Positions 1-8,266 of a stretch of DNA of 64,000 nt are shown one piece after another. The translations under genes were made by a program, and so were the position numbers. Within the stretch, counting starts at the first letter, position 1; every line of letters begins with the position of its first letter. The notes beneath the pieces were generated by a model. That model was not told the origin of the DNA. It did no database searches and saw only the letters and a list, made by a program, of their open reading frames with translations. Location of the stretch: assembly GCA_020072785.1 (NCBI GenBank), contig JAIQGG010000006.1, forward strand, positions 1 to 64,000, read 5' to 3'. The stretch is from Terriglobia bacterium. Lineage in GTDB: Bacteria; Acidobacteriota; Terriglobia; Acidiferrales; UBA7541.

Positions 1-175
1 TATATTCCAGCGTGTAGAACTGGCAACAATGGCGGCACAGCCAGAAGTGGATCACCCCGTGGGTGTGCTCGGCCGTGTCGGCATCGGGATGATCGTGAGC
101 AAAGCGAAAGAATTCTCCGCCCAAGTGGTAGTCAAACGGGAGAGCGCATTTCGGATTCGCGCAATAGGAAAACAT
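1..175 (-). CDS. Small Cys/His-rich zinc-ribbon-like protein (3' end outside window)
   Basis: Open frame from an ATG at 175 running off the left edge; 58 residues are visible. Cys5, Cys10, Cys47, Cys50 and Cys51 plus several His residues (motifs CANPKC and CRHCC) give a four-Cys zinc-ribbon-like arrangement. An AAGGGG element a few bases upstream of the ATG is a good ribosome binding site, and the start lies about 31 bp after the stop of the upstream gene on the same strand, so the two probably form an operon. I do not recognise a named family. Both genes lie downstream of a CRP-type box, so a link to hydrogenase or redox regulation is possible but inferred only from position. Confidence 0.6.
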   Translation of the reverse strand, partial: MFSYCANPKCALPFDYHLGGEFFRFAHDHPDADTAEHTHGVIHFWLCRHCCQFYTLEY

Positions 176-206
176 ACTGGCCCCTTGCACCCACGGCGCA
201 TGCCCC

Positions 207-620
207 TCAGATACGCCCGGAAGCTGCTTGTTTGCTGTTTTCCGGGGGAGGGAATTCCCCGGCCGTCCGCTTGGCTTCCAGATTCTGAATCGTGGCACGC
301 AACCACTTGCCGACGGCTTCCTCGAGTTCCTGCGGCGTTGCATAGCGGTAAAACGAATCCACTGTTTCATCCTTGTCGTTGAGCGGGATAAAACGGCAGG
401 GAAATTGCATCTGCTGCCGGTCGAGCGGCACCAACTGCATCAGCGCGCAGTCCTTGCACGGTTTCGAACGCGTGGGATCCCCGTAATTGAGACACGTCGG
501 AGAATCTTCAAAGATAAATTGAGGTCTCCAGCGGCTGCGCGGTGTGCGGTAGCCGCCTCGTTCGAGGAAGTCCTGTTCTGCGCGCAGAACCTGCAGCAGG
601 TCTTGAGTGTTCCCGGTCAT
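207..620 (-). CDS. Hypothetical protein with four conserved-looking cysteines
   Basis: 137 residues from the ATG at 620; a TTG two codons upstream is an alternative start. Four cysteines (Cys43, Cys55, Cys58, Cys75, with a CKDC pair in the middle) could bind zinc or an iron-sulfur cluster. No signal peptide or membrane segment is visible, so it is probably cytoplasmic. It is the first gene of a minus-strand pair with the Cys-rich gene at the left edge. Its promoter region holds a -10-like TAGAAT (653-648, minus strand) and a TGTGA-N6-TCACA box centred about 42 bp upstream of the implied transcription start, the class II CRP activator position. Function unknown. Confidence 0.6.
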   Translation of the reverse strand: MTGNTQDLLQVLRAEQDFLERGGYRTPRSRWRPQFIFEDSPTCLNYGDPTRSKPCKDCALMQLVPLDRQQMQFPCRFIPLNDKDETVDSFYRYATPQELEEAVGKWLRATIQNLEAKRTAGEFPPPENSKQAASGRI

Positions 621-675
621 AAACAACGCGCCGTTTTCAGCACAGTTATTCTATAGCGCAAGAATCACGTTGCGC

Positions 676-691
676 TGTGACCGCCATCACA
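676..691. promoter_or_regulatory. CRP-type operator TGTGA-N6-TCACA
   Basis: The sequence reads TGTGA, six bases, TCACA: a perfect match to the E. coli CRP half-site consensus and spacing. It lies in the divergent region between the Cys-rich genes (-) and the transhydrogenase genes (+). For the minus-strand gene it is centred about 42 bp upstream of the inferred start site, which fits class II activation. A second near-identical box lies at 12004-12019 next to a CRP/FNR-family gene. Confidence 0.65.
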
Positions 692-837
692 TCACTGCCT
701 GTTGGTGCTTCCTGCACAATGCACATTCCCTCCCGCGGGAACTCTTGACCGGTGCGCGGCTGGATTTTCCTGGGATTGTAGTTAAAATGGAGGGCGTCTG
801 GGAGCCCATCCGGGAGAGTGGCATCCTTGTATTGTGC

Positions 838-852
838 GACCGCAAAGCGGTC
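838..852. repeat. Dispersed palindrome copy 1 (GACCGC-aaa-GCGGTC variant)
   Basis: 6-bp arms GACCGC/GCGGTC with loop AAA instead of the usual TTC. Same family as the copies at 7694, 12926, 27338, 27365, 59876 and 62359. It lies in the pntAA leader. Confidence 0.7.
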
Positions 853-1058
853 GACATTCAGAACACTGGAGTTGATGCCTCTCGAGGCTTGGGAACACCG
901 GTAGATTCCGCCGTTACAGCTGTCGTTGCATTTGAGGCAGGCGGTCGCGCTCTGCCGTGGCAAGACCCAGGAAGTGCTTTGCCGGCGGGAGTTTCCGTGC
1001 CGGTGGCCGGTTTCAGAGCCGTGGCGCCGCCAGCACAGGCAGAAAGGAAGATAATCGA

Positions 1059-2237
1059 GTGATTGTCGGGGTTCCAAGAGAGAGTTATCCCGGGGAACGG
1101 CGCGTGGCGCTGGTTCCCATGGTGATCCCCGGCCTGGTCAAGGCGGGCTTTGAAGTCCTCATCGAGATGGGTGCGGGCGTGGAAGCGGGTTATCCGGACG
1201 CCCATTATGTGGAAAAGGGCGCGAAGATTGCCCCCGACCGCGCGGCTGTCTTTTCTGGAGCCGGCATTATTGTGCAGGTCCTCTGCTACGGCTCCAACGA
1301 CGTCACCGGCAAGGCCGATCTGCCTCTGTTGCGCCGCGAGCACATTCTCGTCGGATTCCTGCGGCCCCTCGGCTCGCTGGACATCGTCCAGCAGATTGCC
1401 GCTACCCGCGTCACCTCTTTCTCCGTGGAGCTGATGCCACGCACCACGCGCGCGCAGAGCATGGACGCGCTCTCCTCCATGGCCACGATTTGCGGCTACA
1501 AGGCGGTGCTCCTCGCCGCCGACACTCTGCCCCGCATCTTCCCCATGCTGACCACCGCCGCGGGCACCATCACCCCCGCCCGCGTTCTGGTCATCGGCGC
1601 CGGCGTTGCCGGATTGCAGGCCATCGCCACCGCTCGCCGTCTCGGCGCCGTGGCCTCCGCCTACGATCTGCGCCCCGCCGCCAAAGAGCAGGTGCAGAGC
1701 CTCGGCGGGCGCTTCGTCGAGCTGCCCATCGAAGCCAAGGACGCCCAGGACGCGCGCGGCTATGCGCGCGCTCAGGACGAAAGCTTTTACAACCGCCAGC
1801 GCGAGCTGCTCGGCCGCGTGGTTAGCGAGAGCGACGTGGTCATCACCGCGGCGGTCATCCCCGGCAAGAAATCTCCGGTGCTGGTGACCGAAGCGATGGT
1901 CAAGGGCATGGCTCCCGGCTCGGTGATTCTCGATCTGGCCGCGGAACGCGGCGGCAACTGCGAGCTGACCGTGCCCGGCGAAATCGCCGTGCGCTACGGC
2001 GTCACTATCATTGGCCGGATCAACATGGCCAGTGGCGTCCCCTACCATGCCAGCCAGATGTACGCGCGCAACGTCAGCGCCTTCCTGCTGCACCTGGTCA
2101 AGGACGGCAAGCTGCAGCTCAACCTGCAAGACGAGATCGTCCGCGAAACGCTGCTGACTCGCGGCGGGGAAGTGGTCAACGCGCGCGTGCGCGAATCCTA
2201 TGCCCTGCCCGCGCTGGCTCCGCAGGGAGCCGTGTAG
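1059..2237 (+). CDS. pntAA: NAD(P) transhydrogenase subunit alpha, part 1 (PntAA)
   Basis: 392 residues; soluble NAD(H)-binding domain I of the proton-translocating transhydrogenase, which moves hydride between NADH and NADP+ coupled to proton flow. The protein begins VIVGVPRES and carries the alanine-dehydrogenase/PntA signature and a Rossmann loop (VIGAGVAGLQ, near residue 175). I chose the GTG at 1059 because AGGAAG lies just upstream and family proteins begin here; the frame stays open further upstream without homology. Followed 53 bp later by pntAB and then pntB, giving the three-polypeptide form seen in many bacteria. Probably supplies or balances NADPH, possibly together with the hydrogenase encoded next to it. 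Confidence 0.93.
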   Translation: MIVGVPRESYPGERRVALVPMVIPGLVKAGFEVLIEMGAGVEAGYPDAHYVEKGAKIAPDRAAVFSGAGIIVQVLCYGSNDVTGKADLPLLRREHILVGFLRPLGSLDIVQQIAATRVTSFSVELMPRTTRAQSMDALSSMATICGYKAVLLAADTLPRIFPMLTTAAGTITPARVLVIGAGVAGLQAIATARRLGAVASAYDLRPAAKEQVQSLGGRFVELPIEAKDAQDARGYARAQDESFYNRQRELLGRVVSESDVVITAAVIPGKKSPVLVTEAMVKGMAPGSVILDLAAERGGNCELTVPGEIAVRYGVTIIGRINMASGVPYHASQMYARNVSAFLLHLVKDGKLQLNLQDEIVRETLLTRGGEVVNARVRESYALPALAPQGAV

Positions 2238-2264
2238 CGCGGCCAGGCCCCGGGAATCGAAGTG

Positions 2265-2280
2265 GCGGAGCGTGCTCCGC
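2265..2280. other. Short perfect hairpin in the pntAA-pntAB gap
   Basis: GCGGAGC-gt-GCTCCGC, a 7-bp inverted repeat directly before the pntAB ribosome binding site (AGGAGG). It could modulate translation of pntAB or be a degenerate dispersed palindrome. No U-run follows, so it is not an intrinsic terminator. Confidence 0.4.
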
Positions 2281-2290
2281 AGGAGGATGG

Positions 2291-2587
2291 ATGTCGTCGA
2301 ATCTCATTGACGGGCTTTTCGTGTTCATGCTGGCGGGTTTCATCGGATTCGAAATTATCCGGCGCATCTCCCCGCTGCTGCACACCCCACTGATGTCGCT
2401 CACCAACGCCCTGGACGCCATCGCCGTCGTCGGCGCCATCGTCCTCGTCGGCGAGCACAAATCCACCTTTTCCACCGTGCTCGGCACCATCGCCATCGTC
2501 GCCGCCACCAGCAACATCGTCGGCGGCTTCCTGATTACCGACCGCATGCTGCGCATGTTCAAGACCAGCCGCCCGGACAAGCCCTGA
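2291..2587 (+). CDS. pntAB: NAD(P) transhydrogenase subunit alpha, part 2 (PntAB)
   Basis: 98 residues with three hydrophobic segments (about 7-26, 38-56 and 60-82), the membrane part of domain II normally contributed by the alpha chain. A strong AGGAGG precedes the ATG, and pntB starts 7 bp after its stop, so all three subunits are almost certainly cotranscribed. Length and sequence are typical of the split-alpha family. It acts in the inner membrane as part of the proton channel together with PntB. Confidence 0.92.
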   Translation: MSSNLIDGLFVFMLAGFIGFEIIRRISPLLHTPLMSLTNALDAIAVVGAIVLVGEHKSTFSTVLGTIAIVAATSNIVGGFLITDRMLRMFKTSRPDKP

Positions 2588-2594
2588 ACCGACC

Positions 2595-3995
2595 ATGATC
2601 AACCTTCCCGCAACCACGCACATCATCGAAGCCATCTACCTTATCGCCAGCATCCTTTTCATCCTCTCTCTCAAGTGGATGATTTCGCCGGCCACCGCTC
2701 GCCGCGGCATCCGCGCCGGCGAAATCGGCATGCTCCTGGCCATCGGCGGCACGCTCCTGCACCACGGCATCGTGGACTACAAGTGGATCGCCATCGCTCT
2801 CGTGCTTGGCACGATCATCGGCATCCCCCTCGGCAAGGTGCACATGACCGCCGTGCCGCAGCGAACCGCCCTCAGCCACGCCTTCGGTGCCCTTTGCGTC
2901 ACCTTGGTCGGAACGGCGGAGTTCTATCTTCGCTCGCCCGAAGTCCCGCGCTTCATGATGTCCGTGCTCTCCCTGGAAGTGATTCTCGGCGCGCTCACCT
3001 TCACGGGCAGCCTGATGGCCGCTGGCAAGCTGCAGGAGCTCCTGCCGCAGCGACCCATCACCTACAAGGGACAGAATCTCGTCAACCTTTCCTTTCTCGC
3101 CGTCTCCATCGGCCTTGCCGCCTATCTCGTGCTGCACCCCGGCGCGAAGCAGTTCTTCCCGTTCATGGTCGGCATTCCCCTGGTCTTCGGCGTGCTCATG
3201 ATCATCCCCATCGGCGGCGCGGACATGCCCACGGTCATCTCGCTCTTGAACTCCTACGCCGGACTTTCCGCCGCGGCTATGGGCTTCGTCCTGAACAGCA
3301 AGCTGCTGATCATCGCCGGCGCGCTGGACGGCTCTTCCGGATTCATCCTCTCGGTCATCATGTCCAAGGCTATGAACCGCTCCTTCACCAACGTGCTTTT
3401 CGGAGCCTTCGGGCAGGTGCAGCCGGCCGCCGCGGTCGGGGCGGAAGAGAAGACCGTGCGCAGCGCCACCGCCGAGGAAGCAGCGCAGATTCTGGCCGCC
3501 GCCAACAAGGTCGTGATCGTGCCGGGCTACGGCATGGCCGTGGCCCAGGCGCAGCACAAAGTTCGCGAGCTTTACGACGCCCTCACCAAGCGCGGCGTGG
3601 ACGTAAAGTTCGCCATCCACCCCGTGGCCGGCCGCATGCCCGGACACATGAACGTCCTGCTCGCCGAAGCGGACATCCCCTACGACAAGCTGCTGGATAT
3701 GGACGAGATCAACTCCGATTTTCCGCAGACCGACGTGGCCCTGGTGATTGGCGCTAACGACGTCACCAATCCCGCGGCGCGCACCGACGCCTCCAGCCCC
3801 ATCTTCGGCATGCCCATCCTGGACGTGGACAAGGCCCGCACCGTGATGGTCATCAAGCGGAGCATGAGCCCGGGCTTCGCCGGCATTGACAACCCGCTCT
3901 ACTATCTCGACCGCACTCTGATGCTCTTCGGCGACGCCAAAGCCTTCGTCGGCAGCATCGTCCGCGAACTCGCCGGTGGCAGCTCCCACGGCTAG
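2595..3995 (+). CDS. pntB: NAD(P) transhydrogenase subunit beta (PntB)
   Basis: 466 residues, the usual size. About the first 275 residues are a run of membrane helices (domain II). The C-terminal ~180 residues are the NADP(H)-binding domain III, with VIVPGYGMAVAQAQ, HPVAGRMPGHMNVLLAEA and GANDVTNPAA motifs. Together with PntAA and PntAB it forms the proton-pumping transhydrogenase of the inner membrane. The gene ends before a strong terminator-like hairpin (4030-4073) that separates it from the convergent hydrogenase operon. Confidence 0.95.
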   Translation: MINLPATTHIIEAIYLIASILFILSLKWMISPATARRGIRAGEIGMLLAIGGTLLHHGIVDYKWIAIALVLGTIIGIPLGKVHMTAVPQRTALSHAFGALCVTLVGTAEFYLRSPEVPRFMMSVLSLEVILGALTFTGSLMAAGKLQELLPQRPITYKGQNLVNLSFLAVSIGLAAYLVLHPGAKQFFPFMVGIPLVFGVLMIIPIGGADMPTVISLLNSYAGLSAAAMGFVLNSKLLIIAGALDGSSGFILSVIMSKAMNRSFTNVLFGAFGQVQPAAAVGAEEKTVRSATAEEAAQILAAANKVVIVPGYGMAVAQAQHKVRELYDALTKRGVDVKFAIHPVAGRMPGHMNVLLAEADIPYDKLLDMDEINSDFPQTDVALVIGANDVTNPAARTDASSPIFGMPILDVDKARTVMVIKRSMSPGFAGIDNPLYYLDRTLMLFGDAKAFVGSIVRELAGGSSHG

Positions 3996-4029
3996 CGGAA
4001 AAACTCTTTTTTCTATCGATTTTGTAGGT

Positions 4030-4073
4030 GCCGGGCGGAATTCATCCCGACCTGGTCGGGAGCCCGGCTTTTT
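4030..4073 (+). terminator. Intrinsic terminator after pntB
   Basis: GCCGGGC (4030-4036) pairs with GCCCGGC (4062-4068), with an inner TCCCGA/TCGGGA stem, followed directly by TTTTT (4069-4073). It lies 35 bp past the pntB stop and before the convergent hypB stop. Confidence 0.75.
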
Positions 4074-4164
4074 GTCTTCGATGCTTTGCCCGCCTGCGGG
4101 CAGCCGCTTCACCTGTTTTTAAGCCCTTTTTCCACAGCCTCAGCCGGCGGGCAAGAGCAGCTTC

Positions 4165-4839
4165 TCAGGGTGCGGCGAGGCTGCGCCGCAGCGCCGCGCG
4201 CCGCGCCTGCAGCCAGTCGCGCCAGCGCGGCAGCCCCTCCCCGGTCAGCGAGGAAACTTCCAGGATCTCCATCCCCGGATGCACGCGCTGCGCGTTCGCT
4301 CGCGCCTGGTGCAGGTCGAAGGGCACGTGGGGCAGTAGATCCACTTTGTTCAGGATCAGCAACTCCGAGCGGAAGAACATCGCCGGATACTTCAGCGGCT
4401 TGTCTTCGCCCTCGGCCACGCTCAGCACTACCACCTTGGCCGCTTCGCCCAGGTCGTAATTCGACGGACACACCAGGTTACCCACGTTTTCGATCAGCAG
4501 CAGGTCGAGATCCTCGAGATTCCACGCCGCCAGCGCCTTTTCGATCATCCGCGCATCGAGATGGCAGGTGCCGCCGGTGGTGATCTGCTGCACCGGAAAT
4601 CCTGCGCGCGCCAGGCGCACCGCGTCGTTGTCTGTCTGGATATCGCCGGTCAGCACCGCCACCCGCTCGCCCGGCGCAAACGATTCCAGCGTGCGCTCCA
4701 GCAGGCTGGTCTTGCCTGCCCCCGGCGAGCTCACCAGGTTCAGGCACAGAATTCCATGCTCCTGGAAGCGCGCGCGCAGCTCCGCGGCGATGCGATCGTT
4801 CTCCTTGAGGATTTTCCCTTCCATGGGCACGAGGTTCAT
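4165..4839 (-). CDS. hypB: Hydrogenase nickel incorporation GTPase HypB
   Basis: 224 residues; SIMIBI GTPase that delivers nickel to the [NiFe] active site. P-loop SSPGAGKTS (37-45), the switch region TGDIQTDND, and the nickel-binding Cys92-His93 and Cys124 of the G domain (motifs GGTCHLD and NLVCPS) are present. The N terminus lacks both the CxxCGC nickel motif of E. coli and the His-rich stretch of nickel-storing homologues. The start at 4839 overlaps the hypA stop as ATGA with GGAGG upstream, so translation is coupled. Last gene of the hydrogenase operon. Confidence 0.95.
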   Translation of the reverse strand: MNLVPMEGKILKENDRIAAELRARFQEHGILCLNLVSSPGAGKTSLLERTLESFAPGERVAVLTGDIQTDNDAVRLARAGFPVQQITTGGTCHLDARMIEKALAAWNLEDLDLLLIENVGNLVCPSNYDLGEAAKVVVLSVAEGEDKPLKYPAMFFRSELLILNKVDLLPHVPFDLHQARANAQRVHPGMEILEVSSLTGEGLPRWRDWLQARRAALRRSLAAP

Positions 4840-5183
4840 GCGTCCTCCATCTCCAGGTAGGCCAGCTCCAGCTCGTCGCCGCCGGCGAAGCGTGTCTCCA
4901 CGGAGCCACAAGCCGGACAGGTGATTTCGAAATCGGCCACCGTGAAATTGTGCCGGCAGCGCGGGCACTCGTTGCGCTGCGGGACGCGCTCGATTTCCAG
5001 GGCGCAGCGCTCCAGGTCGGTCTCCTTCACCAGCGCTTCGTAGCAGAAGGCGAGCGAGTCGGCGTCCACCCCGGCCAGATCCCCGATGCGCACCACGATC
5101 TTGGCCAGGCGCATTCCCGGACGCTTTTCCGCCTCCGTGCGCGCGGCTTCCAGGACCGAGCTGGCAATCGCGAGTTCGTGCAT
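4836..5183 (-). CDS. hypA: Hydrogenase nickel chaperone HypA
   Basis: 115 residues. It begins MHE with the nickel-binding His2 and has a zinc site from two CxxC pairs (Cys73/76 and Cys89/92). It works with HypB to insert nickel into the large-subunit precursor. It starts 4 bp after the hypE stop and overlaps hypB by an ATGA, so expression of the three is tightly linked. Confidence 0.95.
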   Translation of the reverse strand: MHELAIASSVLEAARTEAEKRPGMRLAKIVVRIGDLAGVDADSLAFCYEALVKETDLERCALEIERVPQRNECPRCRHNFTVADFEITCPACGSVETRFAGGDELELAYLEMEDA

Positions 5184-5187
5184 GGCT

Positions 5188-6249
5188 TCAACAGATGCGC
5201 GGCAGTTGATCTCCCGCGAGCATATCCACGATGCGCGTGGTGCCCAGCCGCGAGCGCAGCAGCACCCGCCCGGGCGGCCCGTCCGTCACCGTGCCGATGA
5301 TTTGCGCCTCGCGCCCCAGCGCGTGCCCGCGCATCGCCTCCAGAATGTTCTCCGCCGCCGCCGCGTCCACGACGGCCACCAGCTTGCCTTCGTTCGCCAC
5401 GTACAGCGGGTCCAGCCCCAGCATCTCGCAGGCTCCGCGCACCGCGTCGCGCACCGCGATCGTCCGCTCCTCCAGCAGCATCCCCGCGCGCGACTGCGCC
5501 GCGATCTCGTTGCACGTGCTGGAAAGCCCGCCGCGCGTCGGGTCGCGCAGGCAGCGGATCGCCGGCGCATACGCCAGCATCGCCGCCACCAGTTTGTGCA
5601 GCGGCGCGCTGTCGCTCTCCAGCGCGCCCTCGAACTCGATCCCCTCGCGCTGCGCCAGAATGGCGATGCCGTGGTCTCCGATCGGCCCGCTCAAGATCAC
5701 CCGGTCGCCCGGCCGCGCCTGGTCCGCGGAAAGCTTCACGCCCTCCGGCACCACTCCGATCCCCGAGGTGTTTACGAACATCCCGTCGCAGCTCCCTTTT
5801 TCCACCACTTTCGTGTCGCCCGTCACGATCTCCACGCCCGCGGCCCGCGCCGCTTCCCGGCAGGACCACACCACCCGCCGCAGCGTCTCCAGCGGCAGCC
5901 CTTCCTCCAGAATGAAGGCCATGCTCAGGCACAGCGGCTGCGCGCCGCCCATCGCCAGATCGTTCACCGTACCGTTCACCGCCAGCGAGCCGATGTCCCC
6001 GCCCGGGAAAAACAGCGGCTTCACCACAAACGAATCGGTGGTGAAGGCCAGGCGCGAGCCGTTCACCCGCACCACCGCCTGATCGTCCATGCGCAGCAAG
6101 GTTTCATTTCCAAAGGCGGGCAGAATCAGCTGGCGCAGCAAATCCGCGCTGAGTTTTCCGCCGCTGCCATGGCCCAGCAGGATGCGCTCGCCCGCCGGCA
6201 GTGGCAGGGGACAGGAGAATCCGTTCGCCGTGGGACTTTTCTCGGCCAT
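5188..6249 (-). CDS. hypE: Hydrogenase maturation factor HypE (carbamoyl dehydratase)
   Basis: 353 residues, ending in the diagnostic PRIC. The C-terminal Cys353 accepts the carbamoyl group from HypF and is dehydrated to thiocyanate, the source of the cyanide ligands of the Fe(CN)2CO centre. The N terminus has ILLGHGSGGK and the PurM/AIR-synthase fold ATP-binding features. The HypF partner needed to load the cysteine is not encoded in this window. It starts 9 bp after hypD. Confidence 0.95.
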   Translation of the reverse strand: MAEKSPTANGFSCPLPLPAGERILLGHGSGGKLSADLLRQLILPAFGNETLLRMDDQAVVRVNGSRLAFTTDSFVVKPLFFPGGDIGSLAVNGTVNDLAMGGAQPLCLSMAFILEEGLPLETLRRVVWSCREAARAAGVEIVTGDTKVVEKGSCDGMFVNTSGIGVVPEGVKLSADQARPGDRVILSGPIGDHGIAILAQREGIEFEGALESDSAPLHKLVAAMLAYAPAIRCLRDPTRGGLSSTCNEIAAQSRAGMLLEERTIAVRDAVRGACEMLGLDPLYVANEGKLVAVVDAAAAENILEAMRGHALGREAQIIGTVTDGPPGRVLLRSRLGTTRIVDMLAGDQLPRIC

Positions 6250-6258
6250 GAGGTCCGC

Positions 6259-7356
6259 TCAGCTTGCCACCCGGTGCCGCCGGTAATGATAGTAGGCCGC
6301 GCAGGCGCCCTCCGCGGAAACCATCGGCGCGCCCAGCGGCTTTTCCGGCGTGCAACGCGTGCCAAATGCCGGGCAGTCGGTCGGCTTGCGGATGCCTTGC
6401 AACACCAGCGCGCTGATGCATTCCGCCGGCTCTTCCACGTGCACGTCGGAGATGCCAAAGCGCTTGTCCGCATCGTGCGCCGCAAACTCTGCGCGCAGCC
6501 GCAGCCCGCTCTGCGGGATAATGCCGATGCCGCGCCACTTCTGGTCGCCCACCTCGAAGACCCGCTCGACCATCTCCTGCGCCGGCACGTTCCCCGCGCG
6601 CGTGACCGACCGCGCGTACTGATTTTCGACCCGGGCCTCGCCCTGCTCCAGTTGCGTCACCAGCAGCAGCGTGGCCTCCAGCAGGTCCACCGGCTCGAAC
6701 CCGCCCACCACGATGGGTACGCGGAAGTCCCGCGCCAGTTCCTCATACTGCCGGTAGCCCATCACCGTGCACACGTGCCCCGGCGCGATGAAGCCCTGCA
6801 CGCGGTTACCCGGCGAATTCAGCAGCAAGCGCACCGCCGGCGGCACTAGCACGTGCGACACCAGCATGGAAAAATTCTCCAGCCCTTCGCGCTGCGCCTG
6901 CCACACCGTCATAGCGTTGGGCGGCGCCGTCGTCTCGAAACCGATCGCCAGGAACACCACCTGGCGTTCGGGGTTGCCCCGCGCGATCTTCAGCGCCTCC
7001 AGCGGTGAATAGACGATGCGCACGTCGCCGCCGGCAGCCTTCACCTGGAACAGGTCGGTCTGCGATCCCGGCACGCGCAGCATGTCTCCGTAAGACACCA
7101 GCGTCACCCCGGGCCGCGACGCCAGATCGATGGCCTTGTCGATTGTCTCCAGCGGCGTCACGCACACCGGGCAGCCCGGCCCGTGCACGTACTCCACGCC
7201 CTGCGGCAGCAGATCGTCGATGCCGTACTTCATGATCGTGTGCGTCTGCCCGCCGCAGATCTCCATCAGCACCCAGGGCTGCGTCACACGCTCGCGGATG
7301 CGCTCCGCCAGGCCCAGCGCGATGCGCTCGTCGCGGTATTCGTCGAGATATTTCAT
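6259..7356 (-). CDS. hypD: Hydrogenase maturation scaffold HypD
   Basis: 365 residues; iron-sulfur scaffold on which Fe(CN)2CO is assembled with HypC and HypE. Cys34 lies in [10 protein letters not shown], and Cys62/Cys65 lie in GPGCPVC. The Cys-rich C terminus (residues ~315-350) provides the [4Fe-4S] ligands. The start codon overlaps the hypC stop as ATGA, so HypC and HypD, which form a complex, are translationally coupled. Confidence 0.95.
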   Translation of the reverse strand: MKYLDEYRDERIALGLAERIRERVTQPWVLMEICGGQTHTIMKYGIDDLLPQGVEYVHGPGCPVCVTPLETIDKAIDLASRPGVTLVSYGDMLRVPGSQTDLFQVKAAGGDVRIVYSPLEALKIARGNPERQVVFLAIGFETTAPPNAMTVWQAQREGLENFSMLVSHVLVPPAVRLLLNSPGNRVQGFIAPGHVCTVMGYRQYEELARDFRVPIVVGGFEPVDLLEATLLLVTQLEQGEARVENQYARSVTRAGNVPAQEMVERVFEVGDQKWRGIGIIPQSGLRLRAEFAAHDADKRFGISDVHVEEPAECISALVLQGIRKPTDCPAFGTRCTPEKPLGAPMVSAEGACAAYYHYRRHRVAS

Positions 7357-7622
7357 GACGCCCCGCCCGGCGATTCTTCCGGCGGCAGTTCACCTGCGAG
7401 CAGGCCCATCTCGTTCAATAGCGCGTAGGTGCGCTCGGCCTCTTCGCGGTCCACCTGGCTGATGGCGAAGCCCACGTGCACCATGACGTAATCCCCGGAC
7501 TGCGCTTCGGGGACGTAGTCCAGGCACACCGCGCGCACGATGCCGCCAAATTCCACGCGGCCCGCGCGCACACCATTGTCTTCGGAAATAGCGAGGATTT
7601 TGCCAGGTATAGCGAGACACAT
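7353..7622 (-). CDS. hypC: Hydrogenase assembly chaperone HypC/HupF
   Basis: 89 residues beginning MCLAIPGK; Cys2 is the conserved ligand that binds the iron during transfer from HypD to the large-subunit precursor. The beta-barrel core ([31 protein letters not shown]) is typical. It follows the maturation protease gene by 59 bp and overlaps hypD by four bases. Confidence 0.95.
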   Translation of the reverse strand: MCLAIPGKILAISEDNGVRAGRVEFGGIVRAVCLDYVPEAQSGDYVMVHVGFAISQVDREEAERTYALLNEMGLLAGELPPEESPGGAS

Positions 7623-7681
7623 AAGAGCGTGCCCCCTGCCCGGATTCTACACCGCAGACCGGGCCGTGGGGCAGGGAAGTC

Positions 7682-8266
7682 TTAAGTTATGTCGACCGCT
7701 TCGCGGTCGCAGAGTACGTCGTCCGGAGCGAGTACCGATTCGGTACCGGTTCCCCGGGTTATGGGAATCACTGTTGCCCAGCGCGCCAGTTCGTTCCCCG
7801 CCGCTTCCACCAGCAGCGGCAGCGCCCGGGCCACCACCGGGGAGAGCTCCGCGCCCAGCCTGGTCGTGGCTGGCTGGATGCCCAGCAACACCACCTCCGG
7901 CGGCTCCTCTCCCAGCATGCGCAGCGCCATCAGCAGGTCCGGCAGCGCCATCTCATGCGCGCTGCCGTTGCCCGGCAGGCTGCGCAGTTCCTCGCCAGCC
8001 ACGCGGATCACCGCTCCCGCCGTGGCGCCCACATCCACGGCATCGAGCACCAGCAGCCGCCGCACACCCAGAAGATACGGCAGCAGCTCCAGCCCCTTCG
8101 TACCGCCTTCCAGAAACTCCACCTGCGCGCACCCTCCCAGCTTCGCTTCCAGCTGCTGCTGCGCGCAGACGCCTGCGCCGTCATCGGACTGGATCAGGCT
8201 GCCCAGCCCCAGCACCAGCGTGCGGTCGCTGCCTTCTCCTGGAAAACACATCGTCTCGCGCATCAT
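7682..8266 (-). CDS. hupD: Hydrogenase maturation endopeptidase (HupD/HyaD/HybD type)
   Basis: 194 residues; nickel-dependent protease that trims the C-terminal tail of the large subunit after metal insertion. GLGSLIQSDDGAGV (Asp28/Asp29), Asp75 in LLVLDAVD and His104 in SAHEM match the metal ligands of HybD. Its start overlaps the cytochrome b stop by four bases. The last ~20 residues (ending LCDREAVDIT) extend past the usual fold end and are encoded by a copy of the dispersed palindrome at 7694-7708, so the tail is probably repeat-derived. Confidence 0.9.
   Translation of the reverse strand: MMRETMCFPGEGSDRTLVLGLGSLIQSDDGAGVCAQQQLEAKLGGCAQVEFLEGGTKGLELLPYLLGVRRLLVLDAVDVGATAGAVIRVAGEELRSLPGNGSAHEMALPDLLMALRMLGEEPPEVVLLGIQPATTRLGAELSPVVARALPLLVEAAGNELARWATVIPITRGTGTESVLAPDDVLCDREAVDIT
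7694..7708. repeat. Dispersed palindrome copy 2, inside the hupD 3' end
   Basis: GACCGCTTCGCGGTC, perfect 6-bp arms. Read in frame it encodes the DREAV peptide near the C terminus of the maturation protease. Confidence 0.85.

Larger units (their letters stand above)
621..1058. other. 438-bp divergent intergenic region upstream of pntAA
   Basis: Non-coding region between the Cys-rich gene pair (-) and the transhydrogenase operon (+). It contains a CRP-type box (676-691), a short GCGCAA...TTGCGC inverted repeat (656-675) next to that box, and one variant copy of the dispersed GACCGC-nnn-GCGGTC palindrome (838-852). The pntAA leader would be long. A weak CACAAT -10-like hexamer at 715-720 would place a plus-strand start about 43 bp from the CRP box. 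Open frames crossing this stretch do not look like real genes. Confidence 0.5.

Noticed and set aside
661-800. TTGACC at 745-750 as a pntAA -35 box
   Set aside because: No -10 hexamer at a workable spacing; the nearest TAAAAT is about 32 bp away.
957-1058. N-terminal extension of pntAA
   Set aside because: Open but unlike the family; GTG at 1059 has a ribosome binding site and gives the normal N terminus.
607-1062. Plus-strand open frame of 151 codons upstream of pntAA
   Set aside because: It crosses the CRP-type box and a palindromic repeat and has no domain-like sequence or good ribosome binding site; treated as leader DNA.
2559-4112. 517-codon minus-strand frame opposite pntB
   Set aside because: Shadow frame, extremely Asp/Gly/His-rich, no recognisable fold.
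4081-4164. Minus-strand terminator for hypB
   Set aside because: No convincing stem with a minus-strand T-run was found; the strong hairpin nearby has its T-run on the plus strand only.
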